This document shows positions 49,653 to 63,554 of a DNA stretch of 64,000 nt, in pieces (position 1 is the stretch's first letter; every line of letters begins with the position of its first letter). The translations under genes and the position numbers were made by a program. Under the pieces are notes generated by a model, which had not been told where the DNA came from, ran no database searches, and worked only from the letters and a program-made list of their open reading frames with translations. The DNA comes from Camarhynchus parvulus (taxonomy: Eukaryota > Chordata > Aves > Passeriformes > Thraupidae), in contig NC_044573.1 in the NCBI RefSeq assembly GCF_901933205.1, positions 62,797,993 through 62,861,992 of the forward strand, read 5' to 3'.

Positions 49653-51774
49653 TTACACAGTGCATTGCAAAGCTCTAACATTTAATTTTGCTTCAAAATA
49701 TCCAAGCAGCCTTTACTAATTGAATTGATGGTTACAAAAATGATATCCCTAAATTAGCAATGGTTTCCTGCCAATATTTTTTCTCCTTTCCAATAAAAGC
49801 AAAGTAGTTGTTCCAATAGATTTAATTAAAGGTGCATTAAGCCAGAAACATCAGAAAGAAATACTTATGCTGTTAACATTCCAGTTCCACTTTAATGGTA
49901 CTGTCTTTAACAGCAGGTTAGTAACAAACTCAAATTTTTCATCACAAGGTAATAATAAAGAAACCTAGCCAATTATTTATTCCTTCCTTACTTAGCACAA
50001 TTTTCTTTTACTCTATCTGTATGTCACTGTTTGTTCTCTCTATCCTTCTATGCTGTCTGCAGTGATTAGCTCTAATTCAGCCCTAAACTCTGAACCAGAC
50101 ATTAACATGCCACACCTGCACCTACCTGGGGCAAGGTCAGCTCTGCCAGCAGCTGGATTTCTGAAGGTCCCAGATGATTAGCTAATTCCAGGCTTTTTAA
50201 TGTCATCCTATCTAAGTTTTCTAGCACACCATGATGTGGCATAAAATGGTACATTTTTTCTGTGAGGATGCCTGTTAATCTAATAGCAGCTGTGAGAAAG
50301 AAGAGAGACCTTACAAGCAGGTATCAATTTTGTGTGCGCAATGCATTAAGGAAAACTGACATTTGGTTCTTGTTGATCAAGAATTGATTGCTTTTCGACT
50401 CATAGAGAGTGACTTGGTGTCTGAACCTCTTTGAGGTATTTATGATCATCCTCTGGGCTCTCAAATATCAGAAACATAATACCTTCTAAGAAAATAACAG
50501 CCACCATCAGAAGTTCATTATTTGAGAAAGGAGGGAAATTTAATATGTCCAATTTTGCCTGGCACTGCCATCTTGAGCAATAGCTTTCCCTGATAGGCAG
50601 CGAGACTCTTCTTACAGAATGCCATTGCTGATGAATTGATGCAAAAGTAACACAGACAGCTAAAGAGGCAGACAAGGAAAACAAGGAAGTGTTCATATTG
50701 CTTTCCCTGTCATGTAAGAACTGATGCCACGCTGCTGGGACCATTCAATTACAACTTGTCCCTTATTTGCTGTCAACATAACTGACACTCATTTGATCAA
50801 CCCTCCTTATCCTCACACAGAATCAAATTGTTCTATACCAAATATGCAGTAAGTTTACATTTCTGTAAATAGAAGTAACAATTTTTGATCAGTGCATGCA
50901 GTGTCAAAAAATTAAAAATCTTTACCCTTCTCAATTTCAACACAAGTTGCAAGGCAAAATTTCTACACATTTTTTTACATTTTAGGAAGAATAAGAAATC
51001 ATACCTTTTTCCATTATTGTTAAGTTCTGATTTATTTTTTAATAACATTGAAGCTTATTTATGGCTTCATGTTTATCTCATTACAAGAGGTGTTTCTGTG
51101 AAAATATATAAAGACTCCCAGGCACTTAAAAAATTTTGTGAATCACCATTTAAGGATCCAACTTGCATAGATGAGACATTTCCTGACTTTTCAGCAATGC
51201 TCACATCACTTATGCAAAAGTGATATTCCACAGTAACACAGCATTAAAAAGAAGAGACTGTGGGTTTCAAATGTTATATTGTTGTACCCCTAAAAACTAG
51301 TCAGAGATATAAATGGACCTAATGAAAAAGTCCCCAGCCAATGCTTCTTCCAAGAAGCTGTGAAGATTTCTGCATACCTCATGTAATTCTGTAGCTTTTG
51401 TGATCTCTAACTAAAGTAAATAAAACTGTTTCTCTTCAAAATTTTGTTATTTATTTCTACATGCATCCCAGCTGACAGTGTTGATTCCCTCACTATTCAT
51501 TCAGCAGAGACTGGAGAGTAAGACATATATAAGATCCTTTCAAAGACCTACACTGGGAAAATATTTCCTTTAGATTTTTTCTTTCCTTACTTTAGCTTTG
51601 GTAAAATCAAGAGAAGCCCTCAAAACAGAGCCTACTGGGTATCCTGGAGTCCATTTAAAAGCCTTGCCTAAGGCTGTTTAGGTTGTTGCTTCCTGCTGGA
51701 GGCATTAGAGTATGAGGCCACCTTCAAGAGCTCCTTAGCAAATATTACTATACTAAAACTTGTCCATAAGTATG

Positions 51775-51797
51775 AAAAAAAAAAAAAAAAAAAAAAA
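51775..51797. repeat. Poly(A) run, 23 bases
   Basis: Uninterrupted A23. No gene-like or SINE-like sequence is recognised immediately upstream. Confidence 0.95.
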
Positions 51798-53628
51798 CCT
51801 TTCGGTTCACTGATCTCCAAGTATCACAACTTTTCATAAAGCATAAAACTCAAAGTTCTATTTCAACAGAGCCCTTTGGGACAATGTAATTTCTATTCTA
51901 CAGCAGCACACAAGGAATGATGTGTCTATGCTGTCTCCTGGCAGCACTGATTATACTACATCTTTTAAACCTGTTATCAGCTCAGACTGAATACTGAGGC
52001 CTTTCTCTACAGGTTGGCAAAATTTGATGAGAAAATCACATTTTCCTGACTTTAATTCAACCCACTGGCATTTTTTAGTACATTGAGCTCTCACTGTCTC
52101 CCCAGGGGCACATCTGGGGGCAGAATATTCGTGGCAGATAGGTCTAAGTGCAATTCCATCCCACAGTTTCCCCACCCACTGCAGTACCTGTAGGCTGGAC
52201 ATGTACAAACTCCTGCAGATGCCACCTTTGTGTGAGAAAAGATCTTTCCTGAAAGAGGCAATATATGGTACTGCACTGCAAAAATTCCCATTTTGTCTGC
52301 CTGTTATGGCCAAATATCTTACCTCTTATACCTTTATGCCATTGTCTCCCCATCTCATCCTCCCTCCAAAATCAATCCTACAATGATTTACAGTTGCAGA
52401 GGATATTGTCTCTTTCCTATAACTCCATTTTTCCTTCAAGAAGAGATGAGAAAACCCCCAGCAGGATGAATGGAATATTAAGCCTGAGCAGAAACAGTGC
52501 TCTCCTGACAAAGTGGTCAGTGCTTCGTCAAAATATCTGGCAGCTACAGAAATTAACCCATACGAGGCTCTGCTACTAGGACTGCAAAATGAGGATTAAA
52601 TTTCAAGAGTGGCTTTAACAATAAGAAATGTGAATCTACACAAATAAGTAAAAGCCATGGTACTCTAAAAAAAAGTGAAAACTTAGGAAAAAAAAAAAAA
52701 CAAAACAAAAATGATCAAAACAAACAAACAAACAAACAAAAACAGCAACAAAAAACCCCAAAGCAGATGTTTCATGTGCCTTCCCCTGAAACACAGATAT
52801 ATGGAGGTTCGGGCTATAACAATGCAGGATTGAAGTAAAAGCAGGAGTGCTAGATAAAAGCTGAAATAGGCTGCAACTTGAAAAACATCCAGAATAGGTA
52901 TTTTTAAAGCCCATTAAGAAGAATAGACTATTCAAAATATCCTGAAGTGCTGTTCTGCACCTTTGTAGAAGTTCAGACACATTTCAGTCCCAGAAATGAG
53001 TAGCAAAAAGAGCAAAGTGGTTATCTCTTCTGTTATTAGCCTCACAGCAAGCTTTATTAGTAAAAGCCTAATCTCCATTCTAGAATCACAAATTGAATTC
53101 AGCTGAAAAGATGTAATGCATTTGCCCTCTAGTTCCTTTTCATTCAATAAATAGACACTTCGACTGCTATGAAAATTGTTTCAAACCACATCTAGAAAGC
53201 ACAGCCCACACCACAAATGACATTTCATTACAAAAGCAAGTGATTTTCTGTAATTTTTAGGGGGAGCAATGTTATGACTTCAGACTTCTCTGACATTTCG
53301 ATTTAGCTAGCAAGGGCACTAGAAACCCAGATGTTGCTAGCATTGCAAGGAAGTGAAGCTGACTTATTCACTGCTTCTGGTTTCCTTCAGAACTGACAGT
53401 CCACCTTGGGGTGTATAATGATTGGATCTGCAAGAAATTAATCTTACTAGGGTGAGTAAAGATAGATAAACAGTCTATAAACTGTTTAGTTCTTACCACT
53501 TCAAAAATCTTTCTTTCCTGCTGGGTTTTCAGTCAGAAACAAAGTGAGCAACTTTCTTCTATTTTTAGTGCAGTTAAAAGATTTTCACATTGGAATGCAA
53601 ACTAGCCAAATCTCTTCATTTGGAAACT

Positions 53629-53677
53629 AAATTAAATTATGATAGTGACCATGCTAGATGAAATTAAATTATGATAG
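53629..53677. repeat. Direct repeat, 17-bp units, 32-bp period
   Basis: AAATTAAATTATGATAG at 53629-53645 and 53661-53677, exact. Confidence 0.9.
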
Positions 53678-55661
53678 AGACTTTTGACTGTCACTAAATC
53701 TGTGGCCCACAATGACTCCATAGATGACCAGACACATACTCTGTACAAAAAAGTGGCAATGTCCTTGCTAAGATGAAACACTCAATACTGGGTATAAAAC
53801 AATCCCACCTAGACAGAAAACTTTGTCTGCAATCGTTTTTGTTATTGTAGTTGAGTAATAAATAAATCAGACAAAGGATATGGTTTTGTCCCCTTTAGTC
53901 ACTGACAAACAGACAGTATCATCTATATGGACAAAACAGAGCATATGAGGACAAATATGTGATAGCATTGCTTGCCAGTCCATATGCTCTGCACAGTGAT
54001 TATATTTGGATTGCCATCCACAATGCTCCCATTCTGTGCCATGTTGATAGCACAGAGGTGGACTATGATGCATGTGGCCAATAAGCACGTGTAGTAAGAA
54101 GAGATCTACTTACTGCTACCCAAGATCCAAACAGCAGATATTGCACCAAACACCTTGGCAGCAAACATTTGCTCAGGGAAAATGCACTGCCTCTGGACAT
54201 TCAGGCAACCCTTTACTTGTCTCTTTTACTGCTCTGTGAGGGCCTTTCCTTGTTTCTGCCCCAAAATCCAAACCACCACATAGTCAGAGACCTGCAACTT
54301 GATCCCAAGTCCATCCCAACTCCAGCTAACAATACACAAAATATAGTCTTACTTCAAAACTGCCAAGGAGACGGATGGATGGTTTTGAGGGAATTAAAAT
54401 GTAAGTGTTAAGGCATTCCTAGAAAGCATAAATTCTCTGAGCAACCTAGTTGTAGGTAAATTGAGGATTAAGAGACCTTTGACAGTATGGATTAAAGCAC
54501 GAGTAAGAAAACAGCTTTTACAGAAAAGCCACAAATCTTCAGGTGAAACAAATAATTTGTGATCAAGTACTTGACCATAACACAGGCCATACACCTCACT
54601 CAACTATAACCTTGCTCTATTTGATCTATGAATCTTAACATAAGCTCAAGCATTAAAGACTTCTCATGCTTCTTGATGGTCATATTTAATTGCCTGCCTT
54701 ATGAAAACTGAAAAGCAGCAGTGTATTCCTTGTTATGGAAACACATCCGCTTGGATTCTGCCTTTCTTTAGTAGTTTACATTTTTCTGCTACTTTAATAA
54801 ACTACTTAGTTCCAGGAATCACAATTACTAGGTATTTCTGTATCGCAATCAATTTACCTTTTAATTTGCTTCGTATGAAAATAAACCAAATTGACTGAAA
54901 TTCTGGAATTCTTTGATCTCTCACTAAAGTGGAAAAAATTTTAGGGTTTTTATTCTTATTGTTGAGTTTTCACTTTTTCCCCCCTCCCCTCTTTCTCTAA
55001 GAGTTGAAATGTTCTTATTTCTTTATTGAAACAAGTTTTCAGTGTGCTCCATTGTGGCCATTTAACTTCTTCATTGATAGATCCCTGCTTTTGCACCCAC
55101 AGAGTCTGCTCCAGCACAGGAGGGACCCAGTAGTTCATGGTGCACTGATAACCTACATGACACATCCTCATCTCCAGATGCATTTTGCAGAAGTAACCTG
55201 TTTTTTGTAAGTTTTGTCAAATTTATTTATAAATACATGAACTTACAAGAGGAGAACTTCAACATACAATTGTTAAATATAATAGCATAAAATGAAAAGC
55301 ATTATCCAAACTGAAATCCTTTTTTAAACTCTAACAAGAACAGAATTCTCCTCAAGAAAAGCATTCATTTTACACATTTTTTTCTTATTACTACTCATAC
55401 ATCAAAGGTTGGCTTATGCTTCTAGGTTTGTTCTTTTTTGTTTTCATTTTTATTATTTCAAAATGGTCTTTCTTCCATGAAAAGAAAACTTTTACATGAA
55501 TGATGACTGGTTTGAGTTAGTCATAGAATTCCTGCTATGCCAAACATCTTGGTTGGTTGTTCTAAAGGACAAAAATATCATCTTCTTCCTTTCAACCTCC
55601 ACAATGAAGCAAAATGTTTTTTAATAATTTCATGTAGCACTTATAAGATGACAAACCTTCC

Positions 55662-55679
55662 CACCTGACATGTCAGGTG
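55662..55679. repeat. Perfect 18-bp palindrome with paired E-boxes
   Basis: CACCTGACATGTCAGGTG is its own reverse complement and contains CACCTG and CAGGTG, the E-box type bound by SNAI, ZEB and class I bHLH factors. A GTTTT/TTTG-rich tract (55683-55745) follows directly. Confidence 0.9.
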
Positions 55680-55682
55680 ACG

Positions 55683-55748
55683 TTTTGTTTTGTTTTGTTT
55701 TTGTTTGTTTTTATTTTTTTGGGGTTTTGTTTTTTGTTTGTTTGTTTT
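55683..55748. repeat. T/G-rich low-complexity tract
   Basis: GTTTT and TTTG units in imperfect tandem. Confidence 0.9.
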
Positions 55749-56869
55749 CAAAGAATCCCAGTTGTTTACCAGAAAGAGGCATTTTATGTAGTAGAGTCAG
55801 GGTTTTCTTTTGACAAAACCTTCTCCAGTAAACATTCCTCCCGAAGATTTTGGTCTGTTAAAATACATATTGAAATTCTCCCTAGAACATTTCTTGCACC
55901 AAACAGGAGTAACAGCTAATATTTTACTTCTCTAAGTAAAAAAGAGTTGAGACTCTCCCCCACACTTGTAAGAGGTGGAAAACAGATAAATAGCTAGTAG
56001 GATTGAAGAAATAAAACATGACCAGATGAGTATTTTCTAATACTTACTTGCTAGAAGCTTGGTCTTTCTGTATAGTTGTTCCAAAGTTAAATTCCACTTT
56101 AAGAAGTAAGTCCAAGGCTTTAGCACAAAACATACTACCTGCATTCAAATGAAATGTAAATGACTGTTCTGATTCATTCTGCATTCTTGTACAGTTATTG
56201 GGAAAGGCCTGAAAGAGGAGATAAAAGGAAAGTCACAACCTTTCTTTTGTATTCAAATGGTATCCCATATAGATTACAGGTTCCCTTTTTAGCGTTCATG
56301 ACCTTCCAACCTACAATACTGAATTAGATCCAAGACTCTTTGAAGGCACATCAAGGTTTCTGCAGGACCCAATCAGACTATTTGCCATCATTATTATATG
56401 AACTCACTCTGTCATGTTTTCTGAGTAATATTTGAATTAATTCCTACTTCTTTCTAAGATCCCTAATAAAAAGTTCTTACTAATACTCAATACTCCTGAA
56501 CTTCAGGACATAGGAATCATTTATACAGCACCTGCCTTATTTTAAAGGCTCTCTCCTGTCATTTAGATGAACATCTGCCTACTAAAAGAGTTTCTGCATT
56601 TCCAACCCAGTAAGACCTACAACATGCATGTTCAGCCAGTTTCTGTGAGTGCAAGAAGAGTTTTAAGTTCTACATAATTTTCACTTGTTTAATTAAAATA
56701 TGTAGAGGGGGGAAAAGAAACAAAACCATTTTCAAACAAAAAAATAACAAAAACCACAGAAGAGATCAACAACATTTCACCTATAATACGAATACCTTCT
56801 GAGAAGCAAATACATCACCTATACTTAAATACTTGAGAGATATAAAAAGGTAGGTTTTTTTTTCCCTGT
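55749..56869. other. Intergenic, nothing seen
   Basis: AT-rich sequence between the T/G tract and the GC-rich block, with no recognised gene or repeat. Confidence 0.6.
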
Positions 56870-57310
56870 GAGATTTGTTCTCGGTTGCTGCAGTGGGAAG
56901 CTCTAGTGTGGCGCACGTGGGTGTGATAGGGGAATGTCAGGGGAGCAGACACACCTGCCAGAAGCTCACAGCTTGTGCCACAGTGGCAAATGAGACCAGG
57001 GTGAGGCCAGGAGCCAAGCCAACCAAGCATCCCAAGCCTATAAAAGAAGTCCTTGGGGCGTGCCCATAGCCAGGGTGTGGTGTGTCAGCAAGGGCATGGA
57101 TTGATTCCTTGAGCAGAAAGGGGCACAGGAAGAGCATTGAAACCCAGACAGCTCAACCAAGGAGCACTGTTACCCACAGAGCAGAAAGCCACTGCCCCTC
57201 CAAGCTCTGCACCCACCATGACTGATCCAGCTGCCCAAACAGTGCTCCAATGGGAACACACTTTCATCCAGGTTTATACTGGATATTATGAAAAATTTAT
57301 TTATCAAGAT
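56870..57310 (+). other. GC-rich block with TATA motif, unclassified
   Basis: Clearly richer in G/C than its surroundings, with CpGs and a CACGTG site near 56915. TATAAAAG lies at 57039-57046 with a GC-rich, GT-rich stretch downstream. It could be an unrecognised LTR or retroelement 5' part, because a CR1 tail adjoins, or a lncRNA promoter. The longest frame (57137-57382, 81 codons) runs into the CR1 tail and is not a credible gene. Confidence 0.35.
57039..57046 (+). promoter_or_regulatory. TATA-box candidate
   Basis: TATAAAAG in GC-rich context. Initiation would be expected near 57065-57075. Not supported by any downstream gene model. Confidence 0.3.
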
Positions 57311-57314
57311 GCAC

Positions 57315-57467
57315 AGGTGGAGTCACCATCCCTTGATGTATTTAAAGAATGCATAGATGTGGCGCTTAGGGACATCATTTAGAGACATATTTGGAGATGC
57401 TAGGTTAACAGTTGGATTCAATGATCTTAAAGGTCTTTTCCAACCTAAATTACTCTATTCTTTGTAA
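57315..57467 (+). mobile_element. CR1 3' terminus (plus strand)
   Basis: GTGGAGTCACCATCCCTTGA, GATGTGGCGCTTAGGGACAT, TGCTAGGTTAACAGTTGGAT and CTTAAAGGTCTTTTCCAACC match the 3' end of a common avian CR1 subfamily in order. The terminal ATTCTATGATT octamers are decayed. Confidence 0.9.
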
Positions 57468-58449
57468 CCTGTTGAAATGCAGCATTTCTCAGCGGCTAAT
57501 CAATTATCTTTCATGTCATTCTCTGCCCTCAGATTTTGCTGGTTAGGGTATAAATTTTCAGGGATGAGGATAGAAGTGTTCCGTGTATCAGTTCAATTCT
57601 GCATAGCCTATACTGAAATGCATATCTTCCCTGGACCTGTAAAAAAAATAAGTTCTTTGTACCATCCAAGCATTTTTCACAGTCCCTGAATTTTTAGACC
57701 ATTGCCTGCATAAACAGAATCCAATCTTTCACTCAGTTTCCAGAGGACAGGCTACAGAATGTTTTATTTCAGTGGGACAAAGATTTGGATTTCCTTTAGT
57801 GAGTGGTGCTGAAATTTAAGCCCTGCTTGTGACTAGTTCAGAATATTCCTGCACCAAATTGTCCCAGAGCCAGTGAATTCTCTCTTCCTCCCCTACCCTT
57901 CTGTAGAAACCTCTCCTTTACCTGAGCCGACTTTTGGGACAAGGTTTCCCCCTTGAAACATGGGGTATCAAGGAATGGCTTTGAGAACACAGTCTAGACA
58001 GTGCTGAATCCCCAGCTGTGTCTTGACATTCTATGGGAAGCCAATAATCACATAAAAAAGCTGGTCTGATGTGCACTTGGAGGGCTAAGTCCTTCAACAA
58101 ACATAATTCCTATTACCTCAGCTGAGTAATCCATTCCTCTGGATGGGAAGAGGTGGGGGCTGCTGCAAGAGACTCGTGGCAGAAAACATTAAATGCTATT
58201 TTACAACATCTGCAAAGCCACAAATGTGTCTGCTACCAGATTCAATTACAGTAATCATCCTGAAACACCCCATACTGGAAAAACTAAACACACCATTGCT
58301 GCTGTTCGAATGAGACAGGGGAGAGAGATATGCTGCTGTCACTGTGCCTGCTGTCTATCCAGCCTTTCATAAGTAATTTACCAAGAGCATTTTATGTGTT
58401 CTAGGATAAGGGCCAAGCACTATGAATGTCAGTCTCTACTGACAAGGTA

Positions 58450-58545
58450 GATAATGCAATACCTTTTATTGGGCCAACAAATAAAATATTATGTTTTAGC
58501 TTTCAGGTCAAAAAAGCTCTGTCTTTTGGATGTTGTCACTATTTC
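58450..58545. repeat. Possible ancient amniote repeat fragment
   Basis: ATACCTTTTATTGGGCCAAC followed by AGCTTTCAGGTC and AAAAGCTCTG resembles, from memory, an old repeat shared among amniotes. Family and orientation are not assigned. Confidence 0.3.
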
Positions 58546-61500
58546 CAGAGTATAGCATTTAAATGAGGCAACTGATTTGGGGCATTTCAACAGTCCAACA
58601 TGAATCACATCTTAGGGCTACATCAAAAAGAAAAGCCTGCTAGGAGAAAAAGGCAGGCAAGATGTCTACAGGCCCTATTTCCTATTTTAGAAAACCTGTC
58701 CTGATATCTCTAACCTAAAATTATTCTATGCTTTTACTCAAAACTCTTACACAGCCTGTATAAAAATTGTCAAAATAAGGATCAGGTGTGGAGATGCACA
58801 AGGAGAAATTACACTGCCTAATTAATTTGAAAGTGACTCAGGAAACCTGAAAAAGAAGAAAAAGATTCTTAGAACATCTTCCAACGAAACTGATAAACAT
58901 CAAGAGAAACAAAATAGAGACAGAAAGAAGCATTAGAGCCCCATTTAATACAATATAAACTAAGCTAGAAGAAAACAAAAAAAAATCATCAGGAAAACCA
59001 AAAACAATTACAAAAATTCCTATGGGCCAGCTGCCCTGATCTAAGCAATTAGTTATCTGAGTAACATGACCAATTTCTTATGCATAACTAGCTTTTTGGT
59101 GAAGGCACATTAAAGATCAGATCACATTGCCAGTAAAGATTCAAGGATGGGAAATGTAAGATATTTCCAAAATTGTGCTAAAAATATCTTGCTTGCTTCC
59201 TTTGATTGAAACTTTGAAAACTATAATCATCATAAGTGTAGATGAAGTTTTTACCTGTCTTATTCAGAAGAGTAATATAAAGTATTAAATTATCTTTTTA
59301 AACAGTGTATAAGAACTGCAGAACCTGAAAATAGAGACCCTCTATTAAGGGGCTGAGCTGGGCAAAGAAGTCTAGACAAAATGCTGACAAGAGCCCCTTT
59401 GTAGCCTCTCAGCAAAGCTGTAGCTGGCCAGGGAAACTAGAGCAAGGGCTTATATTCCTCCTTTGTCTGAAATCCCTCAGCTTGTGAATAAACAGCTTTC
59501 CTTAGGAAAGGATTGCTCTTAGGCCTTCAGTTAATAACATGTCTCCAGATGTTTTGCCAGATAATTTCTTTCACTGATGCATCTCTGGGGAGATAAGAAG
59601 CCATTTCATTATTAAAAACTCTTGATGCTACATGTGAAAAAACCAGATTATTCTCATCCAACTTCATAGTGACCAGTAAGTCTCATATACAACTTCCACT
59701 GCTTTATGACCCATTTCATGCTTTTACATCTCTTCCAGTATTATCCCCAAATCCCTTTCTCTTCTTACAAGACTTAATTTAACTGTTAACCCCAAGATGA
59801 TGAAAAATCACTGTACTTTTTAATCCTTTTTTCAATGGCAAATTAGTACTCTCTATGCTAGAAGATGGCAGTAAGCAGCCTTGAAGCAAGTTTCTTTAGT
59901 TCCCAGTGCAATGGAAGAACTACAGCTAGCAATATGCAGTAGTTTAAAGCAATCATGTAAGGACACTGGCTCACCAGTACCTCGGCTTAAAAGATTTATG
60001 GAACCCTCAAAACCAGGAAACTGCTTGACCTATGCTATCCAAAGGGCAATTTATACCTTGAATACACAAAAAAAATTTGTTTCCTTACAATGAAAGCAGG
60101 AGATATAGTTGTCTAACATCTTAGACTCAAAAGCCTGTCACTAAATTAGAACAAATTAAGAAATTTAATGCACCTAAGCAATAGTTGGTTTTTGTAATTT
60201 GTAAATTAAACTTTCCTATAATTTGAAATAAGTAACAAAGTACTTTCATACTAGCATACTATCAGACATTGTTTTCTTATTTTCTTCTAATAGTCAGTCC
60301 CTCTGGTATTACCTAAACATTTTTTAATATATTATTCATGTTGTCAAAGTGTTGATAACAATTAGCAAAGCAGCATTAAAAACAGTATTGAGTTATTTGT
60401 TTTGGTGGTTTTTTGGTAGATTTTCCCCCCAGATATTCTGAATCTTTTAAAAGACATAAGTAAAAATCATATTCTGATAAAATGAGAGTCTCAAAAGAAG
60501 AAAAAGAAACAACATCTTCAGGTTAGACAGCCAGATTTTCAAATAGAACAGCTAACTCTTTGGGAGACCACGTGGTCCCAAGGATTTTGGTAAGGTTGCC
60601 CTTGATCTAATTGAGAATCTGCCCCACTTTCTTATTACTGGGTAAAACATCAGGACATGCAATATCCTGTTATAACTAGAGGCAAAATATTTCTTAATCC
60701 ACATGAAAAAGGTTTATCTACATTAAAAGAAAAAACATTTCCAATGTAGTCTCTTCTAAAGATGCCATAAAAGCATTTCCAAACTTCTTCATAAAACAAC
60801 ATTATTATGTTCTTGCACAGGGGTTCAGTGCCAGAATTTAGGATCAAGTTTAGATGCAGCTTTGCCCTGCAAAGATACTGCACACCCCTGAAGACCAAGC
60901 TCTCAAAATTTCTCATCCTCATCCAAATATCCAGCTCTCTTTTTCTGGGAAATGCATTTTAGGAAGATCATCCTTAACTTCCTCAGCACTTCAAGCATTC
61001 AGTTTTGATATAGTCTTGAAGAACATATCAAAGTGTTTCAATTTAAAATTAAGCATCTTTTAAATCAGACATGGATAGGACTTGAAACAAGCTAAACAAA
61101 TAAGTGGTAAATGCTGATTTCTTAGCCTTTTCACATCAATATTTTATGCCTTCATGATCAGATATGTCTATCAAATACTGATTACAGAGTTTAGTGAATT
61201 TCTGTCAGTCAGTGACCTGTAAAATACAAATGAACAGATGGGATCCTGTCATCTGATGTTACACACCATGAATCTCATTATCAATTATGTTTCTAGTCCT
61301 AACTTTAGATGTCTACACAAGTGAGTTTAAAGCTAAACTTCAGGATCCATGTTTGAGCCTTTTTTCTGTATACATGAAAATATCAACTGCATTCAGTTGC
61401 CCTTCCTGAAAGTCTGACATTTCTTTCATTGGTAGCAGTGAAGCATTTGAGTTTTGAAAACAGCAGAGACAAAGCCAGTGTGAAAGTCCTCAAGGAACAA

Positions 61501-63554
61501 TGGAGTTTTGCACCAAATGCTGTACTTGCTTGAATTCAAGCCCATTATACATTGGAAAACAAAGTTTTTCCTATTAGGTGGTTTAGTTTAAGATTATACC
61601 ATTCTGTAAAATTCAATAAATGTTCCTATTTTCTGGTAAGTTATTTTAAAAAACAGTTTCAATCTGCTCCAACTACGAAGATAAAGAGGCAAAAGTTTGC
61701 ATTTCTCAAAATAAATTGTACAAATACTCAGCTTCACTGAAAGCTTTATCTGTCATAAAAGCAACACAGTTTGCTACAAGATGTTTGAAAGTTTATTAAA
61801 ATTAGTGAAACTCCCCTTGAAGACATAGATATTTTTACATTTATATGACTGTTCAGTCCTTGCTAGTAAAACACTTGAGAAAGGAAAACAAAATAATAGA
61901 TGTTCCAATCTGCTGAAGTGTTCAGATTTGGCCGATAATCTGATCTGAAACTTCCTAGCACTGTCTTCTTCTGAACAGTTAATGATAAATTTGTATACTT
62001 CCACACACAGATTCAAAAGGTCTTCCAAAATTACTTTTGCCTGCACAGTATAAAAATCCTCTGTCTGTCCATGTGCCTGCCACTCACACTTCTGAACTTA
62101 GCACCTGGTGCACATAAAAATCTGTTTGATGAAATTAGAGACACAGCTCTTCACCTTCATGAATGTGTGACAGCAGCTTTCAAGATAATGCAACACAGTT
62201 CATTTGACAGACTTCATAGTTTTAGTACTCACATTAAAATGTGATTTAGTTTCCATGGTTTCAGAAAGCAAACATATGCTTCCAGTCTGAACAAAATTAA
62301 GTTTGCTTTCAGAGAAACATTTAACAAGAGTGAAGATTCCAGTGTTTATCCAATTCCTCCTGTTAGAGTACAGGGTTGCTGAAAAGAGGAAGGAGAGAGG
62401 GAAATACTCTGCTCTTTACTATCAGCGCTGCCACTTGGTTTTTTCTGAGACAATAAAGTATTTTCGATATTTTGGAGATATAATTGTAAATAAAGCTCTC
62501 TCTCATATGCAACTAAATATCCAACCCTAGAGGAGTCTGGAGATCACTCATCCATGCAAGGTTCATAGAAAAAAACCTGGGGTGCAATGTGTTTCAGGAC
62601 TTTATTTGTCAATACTGAGAATAAGAAAATCTAAAATAGCTGTGGAAAATAATTATCTGCTTAGCTACTAAACTGTATCTCCACAGAGAAGATTTCTGGT
62701 TATCTAAACAGACTACTGTTTTTATTCTGTAGAGACTCTAAGTAATGGAACATGCATACCAAGTCCACTTCACAATTTTAAGGTAAAAGTCAGACTGCAC
62801 ACTTTTCAGAAATGTTCCTCAAAACAGTGCTGTAGTCACAAGTCTCAGATCACACTAACTCTTCTTAAAGTAGCACTCTTCTATAACATGTTAAAAATAA
62901 TTAACAAGTAGAATATGCAAATGAAATATTTACTAATATTTGCTTTTTATATGTCCAAATACACCATGTTATGTCTTATCTGTTAGGTACACTTCTGTAT
63001 TCTCGTGCTCATAAATTTTGTTGAGTGAGTTCACATTCTCAATATTAAGTAGCGCTCAATGCATGAAGTAGAACAATACAAAGGCAATAAGATGAATGAA
63101 GAGGCAATACAAAGAGAATGAGCATGCCAGGAATTTTTCTGCCTGCTTCAGACACAGTTGTTTAATGTTGAATGTGCTCAGCAGCAGTGTGGGTGTTTTT
63201 CAGCTGTGGCATTAAAGCAAGATCTTGATTACTTTGTTCTACTGGTAACAAATGCAACATGCAATAATTACTACATTTAACTGAAATTTTCTACTGCTTG
63301 ACTATCCAGTGAGCAGGTCAACAAGTTAAATATGTTTGGAAAAATCTGCAATGATATTAAATACCCAGAAATACATATTTTAACTGTTGCATGCCTATGT
63401 AAACAAATGCACTGATGGATAATTTTTCCATTCTGTAATTTAAATGGTTTCTGGTATGGTGATTTTTTTAACCTTAATATTTTTTGAGATTAAAAGTTTT
63501 ATACATATTTGGTGTTCTATTAAGAGCTTTTGGAACAGAGTGGCTGAAGGTGGC

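Larger units (their letters stand above)
46660..55661. other. Intergenic, no gene seen
   Basis: AT-rich sequence with low-complexity tracts (C13 at 46954-46966, A23 at 51775-51797, CAAA-rich 52688-52756) and two interspersed direct repeats (49595-49652, 53629-53677). Minus-strand frames of 114 codons (50400-50744) and 120 codons (51951-52313) have no recognised product. Confidence 0.6.

Noticed and set aside
51775..51797. A23 run as the tail of a processed retrocopy
   Set aside because: No gene-like sequence is recognised upstream and no target duplication was seen. Birds have few LINE-1-type retrocopies.
51951..52313. 120-codon minus-strand frame with several cysteines
   Set aside because: No recognisable family and overlapping frames on both strands. 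Not enough to call a gene.
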